Source of the DNA: Euryarchaeota archaeon UBA602
Lineage (GTDB): Archaea > Thermoplasmatota > Poseidoniia > Poseidoniales > Thalassarchaeaceae
Length of the DNA stretch: 8,772 nucleotides
Assembly (NCBI GenBank): GCA_002498455.1
Contig: DAHO01000089.1
Span: forward strand, 1-8,772
Direction: 5' to 3'
Shown: positions 1 through 6,405 of the stretch, in pieces
Layout: every line of letters begins with the position of its first letter
Numbering within the stretch: the stretch's first letter is position 1
The notes under the pieces: generated by a model
Told to the model about the DNA's origin: nothing
Seen by the model: the letters and a program-made list of their open reading frames with translations, nothing else
Databases searched by the model: none
Translations under genes and position numbers: made by a program

Positions 1-92
1 CCTGAAGACATCCTCATCCCGAAGGGATGCCACCCGGCATCGACGTATAAGACCAACCAACTCAGGACCGTAGGTCCTGTGAACCATTCAGG
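1..92. other. Inverted-repeat-rich segment, possible structured RNA
   Basis: No convincing gene lies here, but the segment is full of complementary arms. Positions 1-6 (CCTGAA) can pair with 87-92 (TTCAGG). Inside are CATCCC-GAA-GGGATG (15-29), GATGCC-ACCC-GGCATC (26-41; shares 26-29 with the previous hairpin, so the two are mutually exclusive) and CAGGACC-GTA-GGTCCTG (63-79). Together they could form a closed multi-branch fold of about 92 nt on either strand. I could not fit a tRNA cloverleaf: there is no credible T-arm or anticodon arm. I also see no recognisable 5S, SRP or RNase P core. The window edge truncates any larger element. It may be a non-coding RNA, the end of one, or simply the terminator region of flanking genes. 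Confidence 0.3.
63..79. terminator. Perfect 7-bp hairpin just past the rhomboid gene stop
   Basis: CAGGACC-GTA-GGTCCTG forms a 7-bp stem with a 3-base loop. It begins 14 nt beyond the rhomboid stop codon on the minus strand. In that direction it is followed by the T-rich but interrupted run TTGGTTGGTCTT. Archaeal termination relies mainly on U-tracts, so the assignment rests on position more than on a canonical signal. It could equally be one arm of the larger fold proposed for 1-92. Confidence 0.3.
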
Positions 93-1055
93 TTATGGCC
101 AGTCTAGATGTGACGGATTTGAAGCACATGAAAGGCGGGTGATTCCTGCCGAATCGATCGTTTTCAAATCGCCTTGGCAAACCGGGCAATGGGCCTGCTC
201 AGCGAGTTGTTCAAGCCAAGCCTGTCTGGTTTCCAATTCATCGCCTTCTTCCCGTAACCTTTGGAGGGTTCGTAACGCGGGACCCTTCAGTTTGCCCTCC
301 CAAGGATCGGTGAATAAATCACCCATTCGAGACATCAAAGCCTGACGTTGGGCCGCTTGTCCTCCACTTGCCGATGGCCCGCCATCAATGGTCCCAATCG
401 GAATCAATCCACCCTTTGCAATCGGTTTTGCCAGCACATAACAGGCGATGAATCCAGTGATGTGTGCCAAGTGAGCAATATTGGAGGTGGATGTAGGGTA
501 TTGCAAGATTTCAATGCCGAATTTGAATAACGCAATCCAAGCCACTGGCCATTTGCGGATTAAGATCAGAGGGAATTCAATTTCATCTCGAGGCCAGCCG
601 GCGAGATAACATCCGAGCAATCCGAACGCCGCACCGGAAGCACCGATACAGAAAACAAAACTCTGTGAATTGGCCAAGGCCCATCCGATGTTGCCACCGA
701 GAACACCGACAAGGTAAGTGATGAGGAATCGACCTCTTCCCAGCCTTTGCTCAAGCGGCACGCCCACAAGAATAATCACCAGCAAATTACCCAATATGTG
801 TAGGATACCAGCATGCAACCAAGCGGACGTAAAAAGGCGGTGTAGGTGTTCAAATTCAAAGGCGACCGCAGGTACGAGCGCCCCTTGAGCAAACAGATTC
901 AATCCAATTGTCATTTCAAGAAGGCTTTGCAACAAAAAGGATAACATGAGTGAAATCGAAATTCCGAGCGAAATCGGCGTGTTGCGATACCATGAATGTA
1001 CCATTGGACCCAGAGCGATGAGGAGCCAGATCCCAAACCAAAACCACGGGCTCAT
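93..1055 (-). CDS. Rhomboid-family intramembrane serine protease with cysteine-bearing cytoplasmic tail
   Basis: This 320-residue polytopic protein would cleave transmembrane substrates within the lipid bilayer. The rhomboid signature is complete. HxxxN is at H86-N90 (in HILGNLL), followed by the LEQRLGRGRF loop. The nucleophile Ser140 is in GASGAAFG, and the catalytic His198 is in AHITG on a later helix. Residues 3-20 and 27-57 are additional hydrophobic N-terminal segments. After the last helix (about 195-210) comes a soluble tail of about 105 residues: a G/S-rich linker (222-233), a charged helical stretch (235-288), and CPVC (290-293) with Cys310 and His315, resembling a small zinc-binding knuckle. 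ATG 1055 is the only ATG before the upstream in-frame stop. No Shine-Dalgarno is visible, so it may be leaderless. It is divergent from the heme-export genes across 58 bp. The rhomboid assignment is firm; substrate and tail function are unknown. Confidence 0.9.
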   Translation of the reverse strand: MSPWFWFGIWLLIALGPMVHSWYRNTPISLGISISLMLSFLLQSLLEMTIGLNLFAQGALVPAVAFEFEHLHRLFTSAWLHAGILHILGNLLVIILVGVPLEQRLGRGRFLITYLVGVLGGNIGWALANSQSFVFCIGASGAAFGLLGCYLAGWPRDEIEFPLILIRKWPVAWIALFKFGIEILQYPTSTSNIAHLAHITGFIACYVLAKPIAKGGLIPIGTIDGGPSASGGQAAQRQALMSRMGDLFTDPWEGKLKGPALRTLQRLREEGDELETRQAWLEQLAEQAHCPVCQGDLKTIDSAGITRLSCASNPSHLDWP

Positions 1056-1113
1056 GGTTGCGTCAGGACAACCGAATGCTTGACCTCTTCGCCGCAGGGC
1101 TCAAGCCCAATGC
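1056..1113. promoter_or_regulatory. Short divergent intergenic region (rhomboid / ccmA)
   Basis: These 58 bp separate the head-to-head starts of the rhomboid gene and the CcmA-like gene, so both promoters must lie here or inside the coding sequences. I see no clear AT-rich TATA box. The only symmetric element is GGGCT-CA-AGCCC at 1097-1108, a 5-bp inverted repeat, which could be an operator or chance. Neither ATG start has an obvious Shine-Dalgarno. Confidence 0.3.
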
Positions 1114-2391
1114 ATGATTCGGGGGGACGTGGCACTACTTCAGGTGGAGGGGCTGACGGTGCGTAGAGGCACCCGGACCGTCTTTGAAGACATTCAATTG
1201 AATGTTGATTCAGGGGACTGTGTCATCCTCACGGGGGAAAATGGTTCGGGAAAGTCGACACTGATCGAATCTATCGCTGGAATTATACCCATCCAATCGG
1301 GTTCTGTCAACCTTGCAAAACCGTTCGGATTGACCCTCCAATCGGGTGGAATTAATGGTGACGAACTGGTTGGAGAAAGAATCGAATTGGCTGCGAATTG
1401 TGGAGGCATTTCTGACTCTGAAAGCCTGCTTGCAGAATGGAATTTACAACACAGAAGACAAGATCGAGTGTGCCATCTTTCCGGAGGTTTGTATCGACGT
1501 TTGGCAGTTTTGCAAGGACTCATACCCGCATATGGTTCAGAGAAAAGAATCTGTATTCTCGATGAACCCTCCGAAGGTTTGGACGAAAACTCCGTCCGAA
1601 TTTTGGTTGAACACATCAGTGCGTTACGCGCTCGCGGGAGCGCATTCTTGATTGCCACACATGACCAGCGTCTCCATGACTGTGCAACACATCTCTTCAA
1701 TCTAGAAAAAGGTGTTACACAGACAACGCCAAACAATCGTCCCGTAGATGTACCTGTGAAATCCAATACCACGCCTACTGTTGCATTTTCAAAATGGTCT
1801 GCAAAATTGGATCAGCGAACCATGTGGCCCATCCTTTCACGAGGCGTTCCTTTCATTGCCTCATGTTTGGTCCTCTACGCGATGCTTGGAAATTCATTTG
1901 ATTCACTGATTCTCATTCCTGCTTTCTTGGCATCGATTCCGCCACTTTCTTCCTTACATCATGCCAAAGATGCTCGTTCTGGTGATTGGTGGTTGGCTAT
2001 GGGTGGCCGATTGTTTGCAATTGACCCTCTTTCTGTAATCTTGATTGGAGTTGCACCTCTACTGACGGTGAGCTTCTTTGCCGTAACCGAACAAACTGCC
2101 CTTGGCACATTGGATTGGTTGATGGTGGGGTTCCCCTTCATTGGAATCTACCTCGCCAGTGGAGCCATCCATGAATTGGCGAATAAGATGCCGCGAGCTC
2201 AAGCACAATTCATCCCGTTACTAACTTTAGTTCTAATCTGGCCATTCCTCATTGCAAGTGATGCTGTAGAGCAGTGCCTCAACAGTGGATTGTGCGAGGA
2301 CTTCAGTATGGGAATAATCATTGCCACAATCCTTCCAATAACCATTGCCTTCGGACTTCCAATTCTTCATCCCCGGACTGCGTCAAATTGA
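1114..2391 (+). CDS. CcmA-CcmB-like fusion: heme-export ABC ATPase joined to membrane domain
   Basis: Residues 6-200 form an ABC ATPase: Walker A GENGSGKST (41-49), Q-loop Gln76, signature LSGGLYRR (122-129), Walker B ICILDE (146-151) and H-loop His183. A polar linker (about 201-235) leads to a C-terminal half of about 190 residues with roughly six hydrophobic segments. Parts of it resemble CcmB: LSSLHHAKDARSGDWW (278-293) fits the loop where CcmB has its E..DG element, and PLLTLVLIWPFLIAS (368-382) fits CcmB's conserved LPLxIPLLIF segment. CcmA and CcmB are normally separate; as a fusion this would be a self-contained half of the System I heme ABC exporter. CcmC and CcmD follow directly, supporting the assignment. 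GTG 1129 is an alternative start, giving the more typical N-terminus MALLQVEGL. The ATPase is certain; CcmB identity of the membrane half is moderate. Confidence 0.8.
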   Translation: MIRGDVALLQVEGLTVRRGTRTVFEDIQLNVDSGDCVILTGENGSGKSTLIESIAGIIPIQSGSVNLAKPFGLTLQSGGINGDELVGERIELAANCGGISDSESLLAEWNLQHRRQDRVCHLSGGLYRRLAVLQGLIPAYGSEKRICILDEPSEGLDENSVRILVEHISALRARGSAFLIATHDQRLHDCATHLFNLEKGVTQTTPNNRPVDVPVKSNTTPTVAFSKWSAKLDQRTMWPILSRGVPFIASCLVLYAMLGNSFDSLILIPAFLASIPPLSSLHHAKDARSGDWWLAMGGRLFAIDPLSVILIGVAPLLTVSFFAVTEQTALGTLDWLMVGFPFIGIYLASGAIHELANKMPRAQAQFIPLLTLVLIWPFLIASDAVEQCLNSGLCEDFSMGIIIATILPITIAFGLPILHPRTASN

Positions 2392-3092
2392 TGGGAGGAG
2401 CAGCCCGGCATCAATTCATGCGAGGGATTTGGCTAATGCTAGTCGGCTTACTGATTGCCGGCTCAGCCTTGGTGCTGGGATTCTTGGTAGCCCCTGATGC
2501 AAAAGGTTTCGAAGGCGATTCCTATCGAATCATTTTCTGGCATGTCCCGGCCGCGTGGACTTCATTTTTGACCTTCGGGATGCTCTTTGTCGGTAGTTTG
2601 GCTTGGTTCTGGAAACGTTCTGAATGGGGTTGGATATTGGCCGGAGTTGCGGCCGAATTGAGTCTGCTGTATGGGTTGATGGTGGTTACATCAGGACCGA
2701 TCTGGGGTGCAGCTGAATGGGGCACTCCGTGGGACTGGACCGATACTAGGCTGAATACATATGCCGTATTGTCAGCCATCGCACTGTTTCTTGTCCTCTC
2801 ACGTAGAAGTCAGCCTGATACTCCTGAATACCGCGATGTATTCTGTGGTATCGGATTATTTGGGTTCCTACTTGTTCCGCTAACTTACATGGCGACACGG
2901 TGGTGGCAGGAAAGACACCCCGGGCCCGTGATTGGAGGAGGAGAGGATGGTGGGGTCGATGCCGTGATCCTCCAAATTTGGCTTTTGGCGTTCATCGGCA
3001 TGGTCATCCTGATGATTGGGCAAGCCATGGTGAGTTGGGAAGTACAGAAGAGTGAGCAACGACTCGCAGAGTTGCAACTAAGGTTGGATTGA
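2391..3092 (+). CDS. ccmC: Heme exporter / cytochrome c maturation protein CcmC
   Basis: This 233-residue membrane protein binds heme at its extracytoplasmic face and passes it to CcmE in System I cytochrome c maturation. Diagnostic elements are all present: HVPAAW with heme-ligand His51, the tryptophan-rich WWD-type loop WGAAEWGTPWDWTDTRL (105-121), and WWQERHPGP (171-179) with the second conserved His176. About six transmembrane helices are spread over residues 12-32, 50-72, 81-100, 122-137, 150-168 and 192-212. Length matches bacterial CcmC. ATG 2391 overlaps the preceding stop as TGATG, implying translational coupling; ATG 2418 is an in-frame alternative that removes nine residues. The short basic/charged C-terminal tail (217-233) is cytoplasmic. 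CcmD begins one base after the stop. CcmE, CcmF and CcmH are not in view. Confidence 0.9.
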   Translation: MGGAARHQFMRGIWLMLVGLLIAGSALVLGFLVAPDAKGFEGDSYRIIFWHVPAAWTSFLTFGMLFVGSLAWFWKRSEWGWILAGVAAELSLLYGLMVVTSGPIWGAAEWGTPWDWTDTRLNTYAVLSAIALFLVLSRRSQPDTPEYRDVFCGIGLFGFLLVPLTYMATRWWQERHPGPVIGGGEDGGVDAVILQIWLLAFIGMVILMIGQAMVSWEVQKSEQRLAELQLRLD

Positions 3093-3093
3093 A

Positions 3094-3249
3094 GTGGAAG
3101 ATATTGCATATTTGGCATCTGCTTACGCAGTCATGATTGGACTCATAGGTTGGTTTACTTGGCAACTCCTGGATCGTCTCAATGATGTTACAGCAAGAAT
3201 GGATGCCGTGGAATCTTCATTGTCGAATCCTACGGATTCGGAGGAATAA
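3094..3249 (+). CDS. ccmD: CcmD-like small membrane protein (GTG start)
   Basis: This is a 51-residue protein starting with GTG one base after the ccmC stop. It has one hydrophobic helix (about residues 6-26: YLASAYAVMIGLIGWFTWQL) followed by a polar, charged tail (LDRLNDVTARMDAVE). That architecture, the aromatic Tyr/Trp residues in the helix, and the position immediately after ccmC are those of CcmD, which in bacteria stabilises the CcmABC complex and is needed to release holo-CcmE. CcmD sequences are poorly conserved, so the call depends largely on context. The GTG start and short length make it easy to miss. Its stop overlaps the next ATG as TAATG. Confidence 0.75.
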   Translation: MEDIAYLASAYAVMIGLIGWFTWQLLDRLNDVTARMDAVESSLSNPTDSEE

Positions 3250-3293
3250 TGCCGGCGACTTCAAATCCAAATGGCTCCGCCGATGGTTCATGA
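3249..3293 (+). CDS. 14-codon bridging reading frame (possible coupling peptide or frameshifted N-terminus)
   Basis: ATG 3249 overlaps the ccmD stop (TAATG) and is preceded by GGAGG at 3240-3244, four bases upstream. The frame encodes MPATSNPNGSADGS and stops at TGA 3291-3293, which overlaps the next start ATG 3290 as ATGA. Either it is a coupling minigene that delivers ribosomes to the next start, which lacks its own Shine-Dalgarno, or it is the true hydrophilic N-terminus of the downstream protein separated by a one-base frame change (natural or assembly error). Confidence 0.4.
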   Translation: MPATSNPNGSADGS

Positions 3294-3688
3294 CAAAACA
3301 GAGTTACACCGTAGCAGGCCAGTCAATTCCAACCATTACAATCGGATATGGCGTGTTTCTTGCACTATGGGGAATTGTCATTTCTCAGTTGTCAAGTTCA
3401 GATTCGATTACCTCCTATGCACCTACATTTGCTGGAGTACCGTTGCTAATCACAGGTATTCTAGCCACAAAAATTCCAGAAAAAAGGAAACTTTGGATGC
3501 ACATTGCAGCCACATTTGGTTTGATTTGTGCGATTGGCGGAACTCGGTTTTTCATGGTCATGAGCGATGGGATCAACTACGCCAGTGGTTCAATGTTGAT
3601 GCTTTTCGTTACAGGATTGATTTACACTTACTTCTGCGTCCAATCATTCATTTGGGCACGCAAGCAAAGAGAAGCTGCAGAAGCATGA
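3290..3688 (+). CDS. Small four-helix integral membrane protein, function unknown
   Basis: A 132-residue protein with four predicted transmembrane helices: about 14-33 (PTITIGYGVFLALWGIVISQ), 42-60, 68-90 and 99-122. It ends in a basic/acidic cytoplasmic tail (ARKQREAAEA). The short polar loop KIPEKRKLWMH (61-71) separates helices 2 and 3. The overall plan, including the IGYG start of helix 1 and PTFAGVPLLITG in helix 2, recalls small uncharacterised membrane proteins I associate with planctomycetes and other marine bacteria; this is recollection, not a search result. I chose ATG 3290 because it forms an ATGA overlap with the preceding 14-codon frame; in-frame codons further upstream lie within ccmD and do not look like protein. 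Its place directly after ccmABCD suggests, without proving, a role in cytochrome assembly or membrane redox functions. Confidence 0.7.
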   Translation: MTKQSYTVAGQSIPTITIGYGVFLALWGIVISQLSSSDSITSYAPTFAGVPLLITGILATKIPEKRKLWMHIAATFGLICAIGGTRFFMVMSDGINYASGSMLMLFVTGLIYTYFCVQSFIWARKQREAAEA

Positions 3689-3704
3689 ATGGTGTGTGGT
3701 ATGA

Positions 3705-4784
3705 ATGTCCCGCGGTGAAGCGTTTTGCGTTACCTGCGGTGCACCTCCACCACTTTCCAGTAATCGTCTGTGTGAATCTTGTTTCCGCGAGCGGAACAAC
3801 CTATCTGAGTGCGAAGAAACCAGCCAAGCATATCGTTGTCCAAAGTGTAACATGCACTTTGAGAGTGGACGATGGGGGTTTCTCGAAGTAGATGATTTGC
3901 TCCAGCGAAGATTGGATGATTCCCTTCGAATTCATGAGCGGGCTGAGGGCATAGGCATTGCGACTCACCACGAACGAATTGATGACCGAAATGTTCGAAT
4001 TCATGTTCAAATCGATGGAACAATTGATGGGTTTTATTTTGAACAAAATCATGAACTCATCGTTCGAACATCAAACATGATTTGTACGACATGTACACGC
4101 AAGGACGGAAATTACTACGAAGCAACCATGCAAATTCGAAGTGCGGGGCGGAAACTGGAAGAGGAAGAGTTGACCGAACTCAGGGCTTCATTGGACACAC
4201 TTTTGTCGACGATGGAACCCGATCCGATGTTTTTCATCACGAAGGAAGGACCTGTTGTTGGCGGTTGGGATGTAACCATGGGAAGCAAATCTCTGGCGAG
4301 AACTTGGGCTCGGCATATGATTCAGCGCTGGGGAGGACAGACCAAGGAGACACACACCGTTGTTGGACAAAAAGATGGAATTGATGTTACTCGGTTGACA
4401 GTACTGTATCGTAAACCAGGATACAACCTTGGCGATGTGATGAAATGGAGAAATCGATTGTGGATGATTGGAGCTTGGCAAAAAGATGGACCCCTCTTAA
4501 TCGCCGTAGATCGACGGGAAAAAACAGGAGCGAGTTGGAGAGACATGGAAAAGGCCGTTGTACTGTCTCGATTTGTGGACCAAGTAGAAGTTGATATCCT
4601 GAATCGGGATGCTTCTGCAGCCGAATTCATGAACCCTCGCGACTACAAAATGCAGACCGTTCGCTTGCCTTACGACGATGATGGCACGCAGATTTCTCTT
4701 CGATTGGCTTGGGTTTTTGATGAGTGGCTTGCTGTCCCGAAAGTACGAAATCCCGATGAAGGTAAACCCTCTGGGGGAGCATGA
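3705..4784 (+). CDS. Nmd3-family ribosomal large-subunit maturation protein
   Basis: This 359-residue protein belongs to the Nmd3 family. In eukaryotes Nmd3 is the 60S export adaptor; archaeal homologues are thought to act in late 50S subunit assembly. The N-terminal zinc-binding region is intact: CVTC (8-11), CESC (23-26), CPKC (45-48) with adjacent HFESGRW, and CTTC (127-130) leading into the conserved block GNYYEATMQIR (135-145). The rest forms the mixed alpha/beta body (about 150-345), with FFITKEGPVVGGWDVTMGS and the later DVTRLTVLYRKPGYNLGD block. The C-terminus is short and lacks the eukaryotic nuclear import/export tail, as expected for an archaeal form. ATG 3705 directly follows an in-frame TGA, so it is the earliest possible start. 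The gene overlaps the isomerase by four bases (ATGA). This gene is the best evidence for an archaeal host. Confidence 0.88.
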   Translation: MSRGEAFCVTCGAPPPLSSNRLCESCFRERNNLSECEETSQAYRCPKCNMHFESGRWGFLEVDDLLQRRLDDSLRIHERAEGIGIATHHERIDDRNVRIHVQIDGTIDGFYFEQNHELIVRTSNMICTTCTRKDGNYYEATMQIRSAGRKLEEEELTELRASLDTLLSTMEPDPMFFITKEGPVVGGWDVTMGSKSLARTWARHMIQRWGGQTKETHTVVGQKDGIDVTRLTVLYRKPGYNLGDVMKWRNRLWMIGAWQKDGPLLIAVDRREKTGASWRDMEKAVVLSRFVDQVEVDILNRDASAAEFMNPRDYKMQTVRLPYDDDGTQISLRLAWVFDEWLAVPKVRNPDEGKPSGGA

Positions 4785-5827
4785 TGGTGTCATTTTCACA
4801 ACTTGCGGATGAGCTTGATGCCAGCGGCATGTTGGGACATTTACGAAATTTCCCGCAGGATTTAGCGCGTGCTTGGAAAGCCGCCGAAGAATGGGACTTA
4901 TCTGCAATTGAAAAACAACAATTTTCCGGTGTCATTTGTTTGGGGATGGGCGGTTCAGCATCCGGTGGAGATTTTCTTGCATGTCTTTCTGATGCAGATG
5001 GTTGTTTGCCATTTATTGCTCATCGTGGATACGATTTACCAACATGGGTTTCAGAGCAATGGTTGGTTCTTTCAACATCGTATTCGGGAAATACCGAAGA
5101 AACCATCGATGCGACTGAAGCAGCCATAGGCCTAGGTTGCTCTGTTGTCGGCATGTCATCCGGAGGAGAACTACAAACCCTGCTTGAAAATTCCAACCAA
5201 ACCTGGATTGAACTCCCTGGCGGGCAACCACCACGCTCCGCATTTGGACACATTTTCGGGGCACAAATAGCCCTTTCATGGAAACTTGGAATTACCAGCC
5301 CTCCAGATGATTTGGATTCCATGATTGTACGATTATTCGAGGCTGTAGGGGCCTGCGATTTTACAGAAAATGATGGCGACGATGTCATCGGAGAAATGGC
5401 GGAGTCGATTTTGAATCGAGAAGTCAGCGTTTTGGCAACCCAGTCTTTGGCCCCCACCGCATACAGAGCGGTTTGTCAATTGAATGAAAATGGTGGGATC
5501 TTTGCTCGTGGGCATGTAATTCCTGAAATGAACCACAATGAAATTGTGGCTTGGGGCGAACATAAAGCGACTGAAAAGCAAAGTCTACTGATTTTCACAT
5601 GGGATGGAACGCACCAACGAAATGAAATGCGCCTCAATTGGTATCTTGACAACATTACTGTAGAACCCACTTGGGGATTGATGTGTGAAGGCGAATCGCA
5701 TCTAGAAGCTCTCCTGTATGCCGTGATCTTGATGGATTGGTTGTCATGTGCAGTGGCTTTACTTCGAGGGAAGGACCCAACAGCGATCGGTCCGATTGTT
5801 GGACTGAAGGACTTCTTGTCTCAGTAA
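4781..5827 (+). CDS. Bifunctional phosphoglucose/phosphomannose isomerase (SIS domains)
   Basis: This 348-residue cytosolic enzyme interconverts fructose-6-phosphate with glucose-6-phosphate and mannose-6-phosphate, linking glycolysis/gluconeogenesis to mannose-based glycans. It shows the archaeal-type PGI/PMI pattern. The first SIS domain has the phosphate-binding GMGGSASGGD (55-64) and STSYSGNTEET (98-108). Then come PPRSAFGH (150-157) and NENGGIFARG in the second SIS domain, the active-site block PEMNHNEIVAW (248-258) with Glu/His residues, and the family C-terminal signature DPTAIGPIVGLKDFL (332-346). Length is normal for the family. ATG 4781 overlaps the Nmd3 stop as ATGA. The next codon, ATG 4784, is better spaced from GGGGGAG (4773-4779) and is an equally good start. 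The end overlaps the convergent M23 gene by seven bases. Confidence 0.92.
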   Translation: MMVSFSQLADELDASGMLGHLRNFPQDLARAWKAAEEWDLSAIEKQQFSGVICLGMGGSASGGDFLACLSDADGCLPFIAHRGYDLPTWVSEQWLVLSTSYSGNTEETIDATEAAIGLGCSVVGMSSGGELQTLLENSNQTWIELPGGQPPRSAFGHIFGAQIALSWKLGITSPPDDLDSMIVRLFEAVGACDFTENDGDDVIGEMAESILNREVSVLATQSLAPTAYRAVCQLNENGGIFARGHVIPEMNHNEIVAWGEHKATEKQSLLIFTWDGTHQRNEMRLNWYLDNITVEPTWGLMCEGESHLEALLYAVILMDWLSCAVALLRGKDPTAIGPIVGLKDFLSQ

Positions 5828-6405
5828 AGGGGACCGAGTACCAATCTCGGGTCTGGAAAATCTCGAAGCGCTCGCTCCCGATCATTCGGGTGTACAACGC
5901 CTGGCAAATTGTGTGTATGGGGCTCAAGTAATGACAATTGAAAGTGTAAATGTGGAGGCCAACCTCCATTCTCATCTTCGTCTCCGAGCCAAGCGATGAC
6001 CTCTCCTTTGGAAACGGGATTTCCTGCAATGCAATTTGCTGTTGAGGCGGCACTCAAGTGGCCATATAGAATCCACAGATTTTGCTCTTGAATCGTGTGA
6101 TGAACAATGACAGTGTGTCCGTAATCCCCTTCCGCAGCATTGTACCCTGAAAATGCGACGGTTCCATCGGCAACTGACATGACGGGGGTCCCCACAGGGC
6201 CGCCAATATCGAGTCCGATGTGCAAGGTTCGACCACCGGCAAACAATTCGGTTGTGTAGATGTTGCGAATTTCATCATATTTTCCGATTGAAAAATCGCT
6301 CATTCGCACATTTTCGGTCGAGCCTGATAAATCAAGGACATCGTAAAATTCAGGTAAATCGACAGTTGGATGCCAATCTTCTGCGCCGAAATCGATGCCG
6401 GCCAT
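5821..6405 (-). CDS. M23-family zinc metallopeptidase (LytM-like)
   Basis: The 194-residue protein carries a complete M23 metal site: HIGLD (His62, Asp66), GHL at 115-117 (His116) and PHLHFQ (His152, His154). Around these lie typical elements: PVGTPVMSVADGTVAFSG (70-87), ENGGWPPHLHFQL (145-157), YGHLS (114-118) and DYGHTVIVHH (94-103). The family cuts glycine-rich or peptidoglycan cross-bridge peptides, and all visible ligands are kept. Oddly, there is no signal peptide or membrane anchor: the N-terminus (MAGIDFGAEDWHPTVD) is acidic and polar. The ENGGWPPHLHF and C-terminal DFPDPRLVLG motifs resemble, from memory, M23 modules found fused to aminotransferase or kinase domains in marine bacteria. 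An archaeon lacking peptidoglycan would presumably use it on other substrates or on foreign bacterial wall; bacterial acquisition is likely. ATG 6405 is the first good start after an in-frame stop. Confidence 0.88.
   Translation of the reverse strand: MAGIDFGAEDWHPTVDLPEFYDVLDLSGSTENVRMSDFSIGKYDEIRNIYTTELFAGGRTLHIGLDIGGPVGTPVMSVADGTVAFSGYNAAEGDYGHTVIVHHTIQEQNLWILYGHLSAASTANCIAGNPVSKGEVIAWLGDEDENGGWPPHLHFQLSLLEPHTHNLPGVVHPNDRERALRDFPDPRLVLGPLY

Noticed and set aside
1..73. Open plus-strand frame from the window edge to TAG at 71-73 (Arg/Ser/Thr-rich, ending in RPTNSGP)
   Set aside because: Only 23 codons are visible, composition is low-complexity and basic, and the stretch coincides with the inverted repeats. 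It could be the tail of an upstream gene, but nothing in the window supports this.
1..92. tRNA gene
   Set aside because: The outer 6-bp stem and three hairpins suggested a cloverleaf, but no T-arm consensus, D-arm or 7-base anticodon loop can be placed on either strand.
79..345. 88-codon plus-strand frame opposite the rhomboid gene
   Set aside because: It lies antisense to a confidently identified rhomboid C-terminal region, and its translation is Cys/Ser-rich with no recognisable motif.
2274..2390. Upstream extension of CcmC to ATG 2274
   Set aside because: It would overlap 117 bases of the fused ATPase gene out of frame, with a polar sequence unlike any CcmC N-terminus; the TGATG start at 2391 gives the usual CcmC length.
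3182..3289. N-terminal extension of the four-helix membrane protein upstream to ATG 3182
   Set aside because: These codons lie wholly within ccmD in another frame, and the translation has no membrane or domain character; ATG 3290 with its ATGA overlap is a better start.
3271..3891. 206-codon plus-strand frame spanning the four-helix gene and the start of Nmd3
   Set aside because: It is rich in His, Cys and Trp with no hydrophobic pattern or motif, and overlaps two well-supported genes in other frames, so it is a frame shadow.
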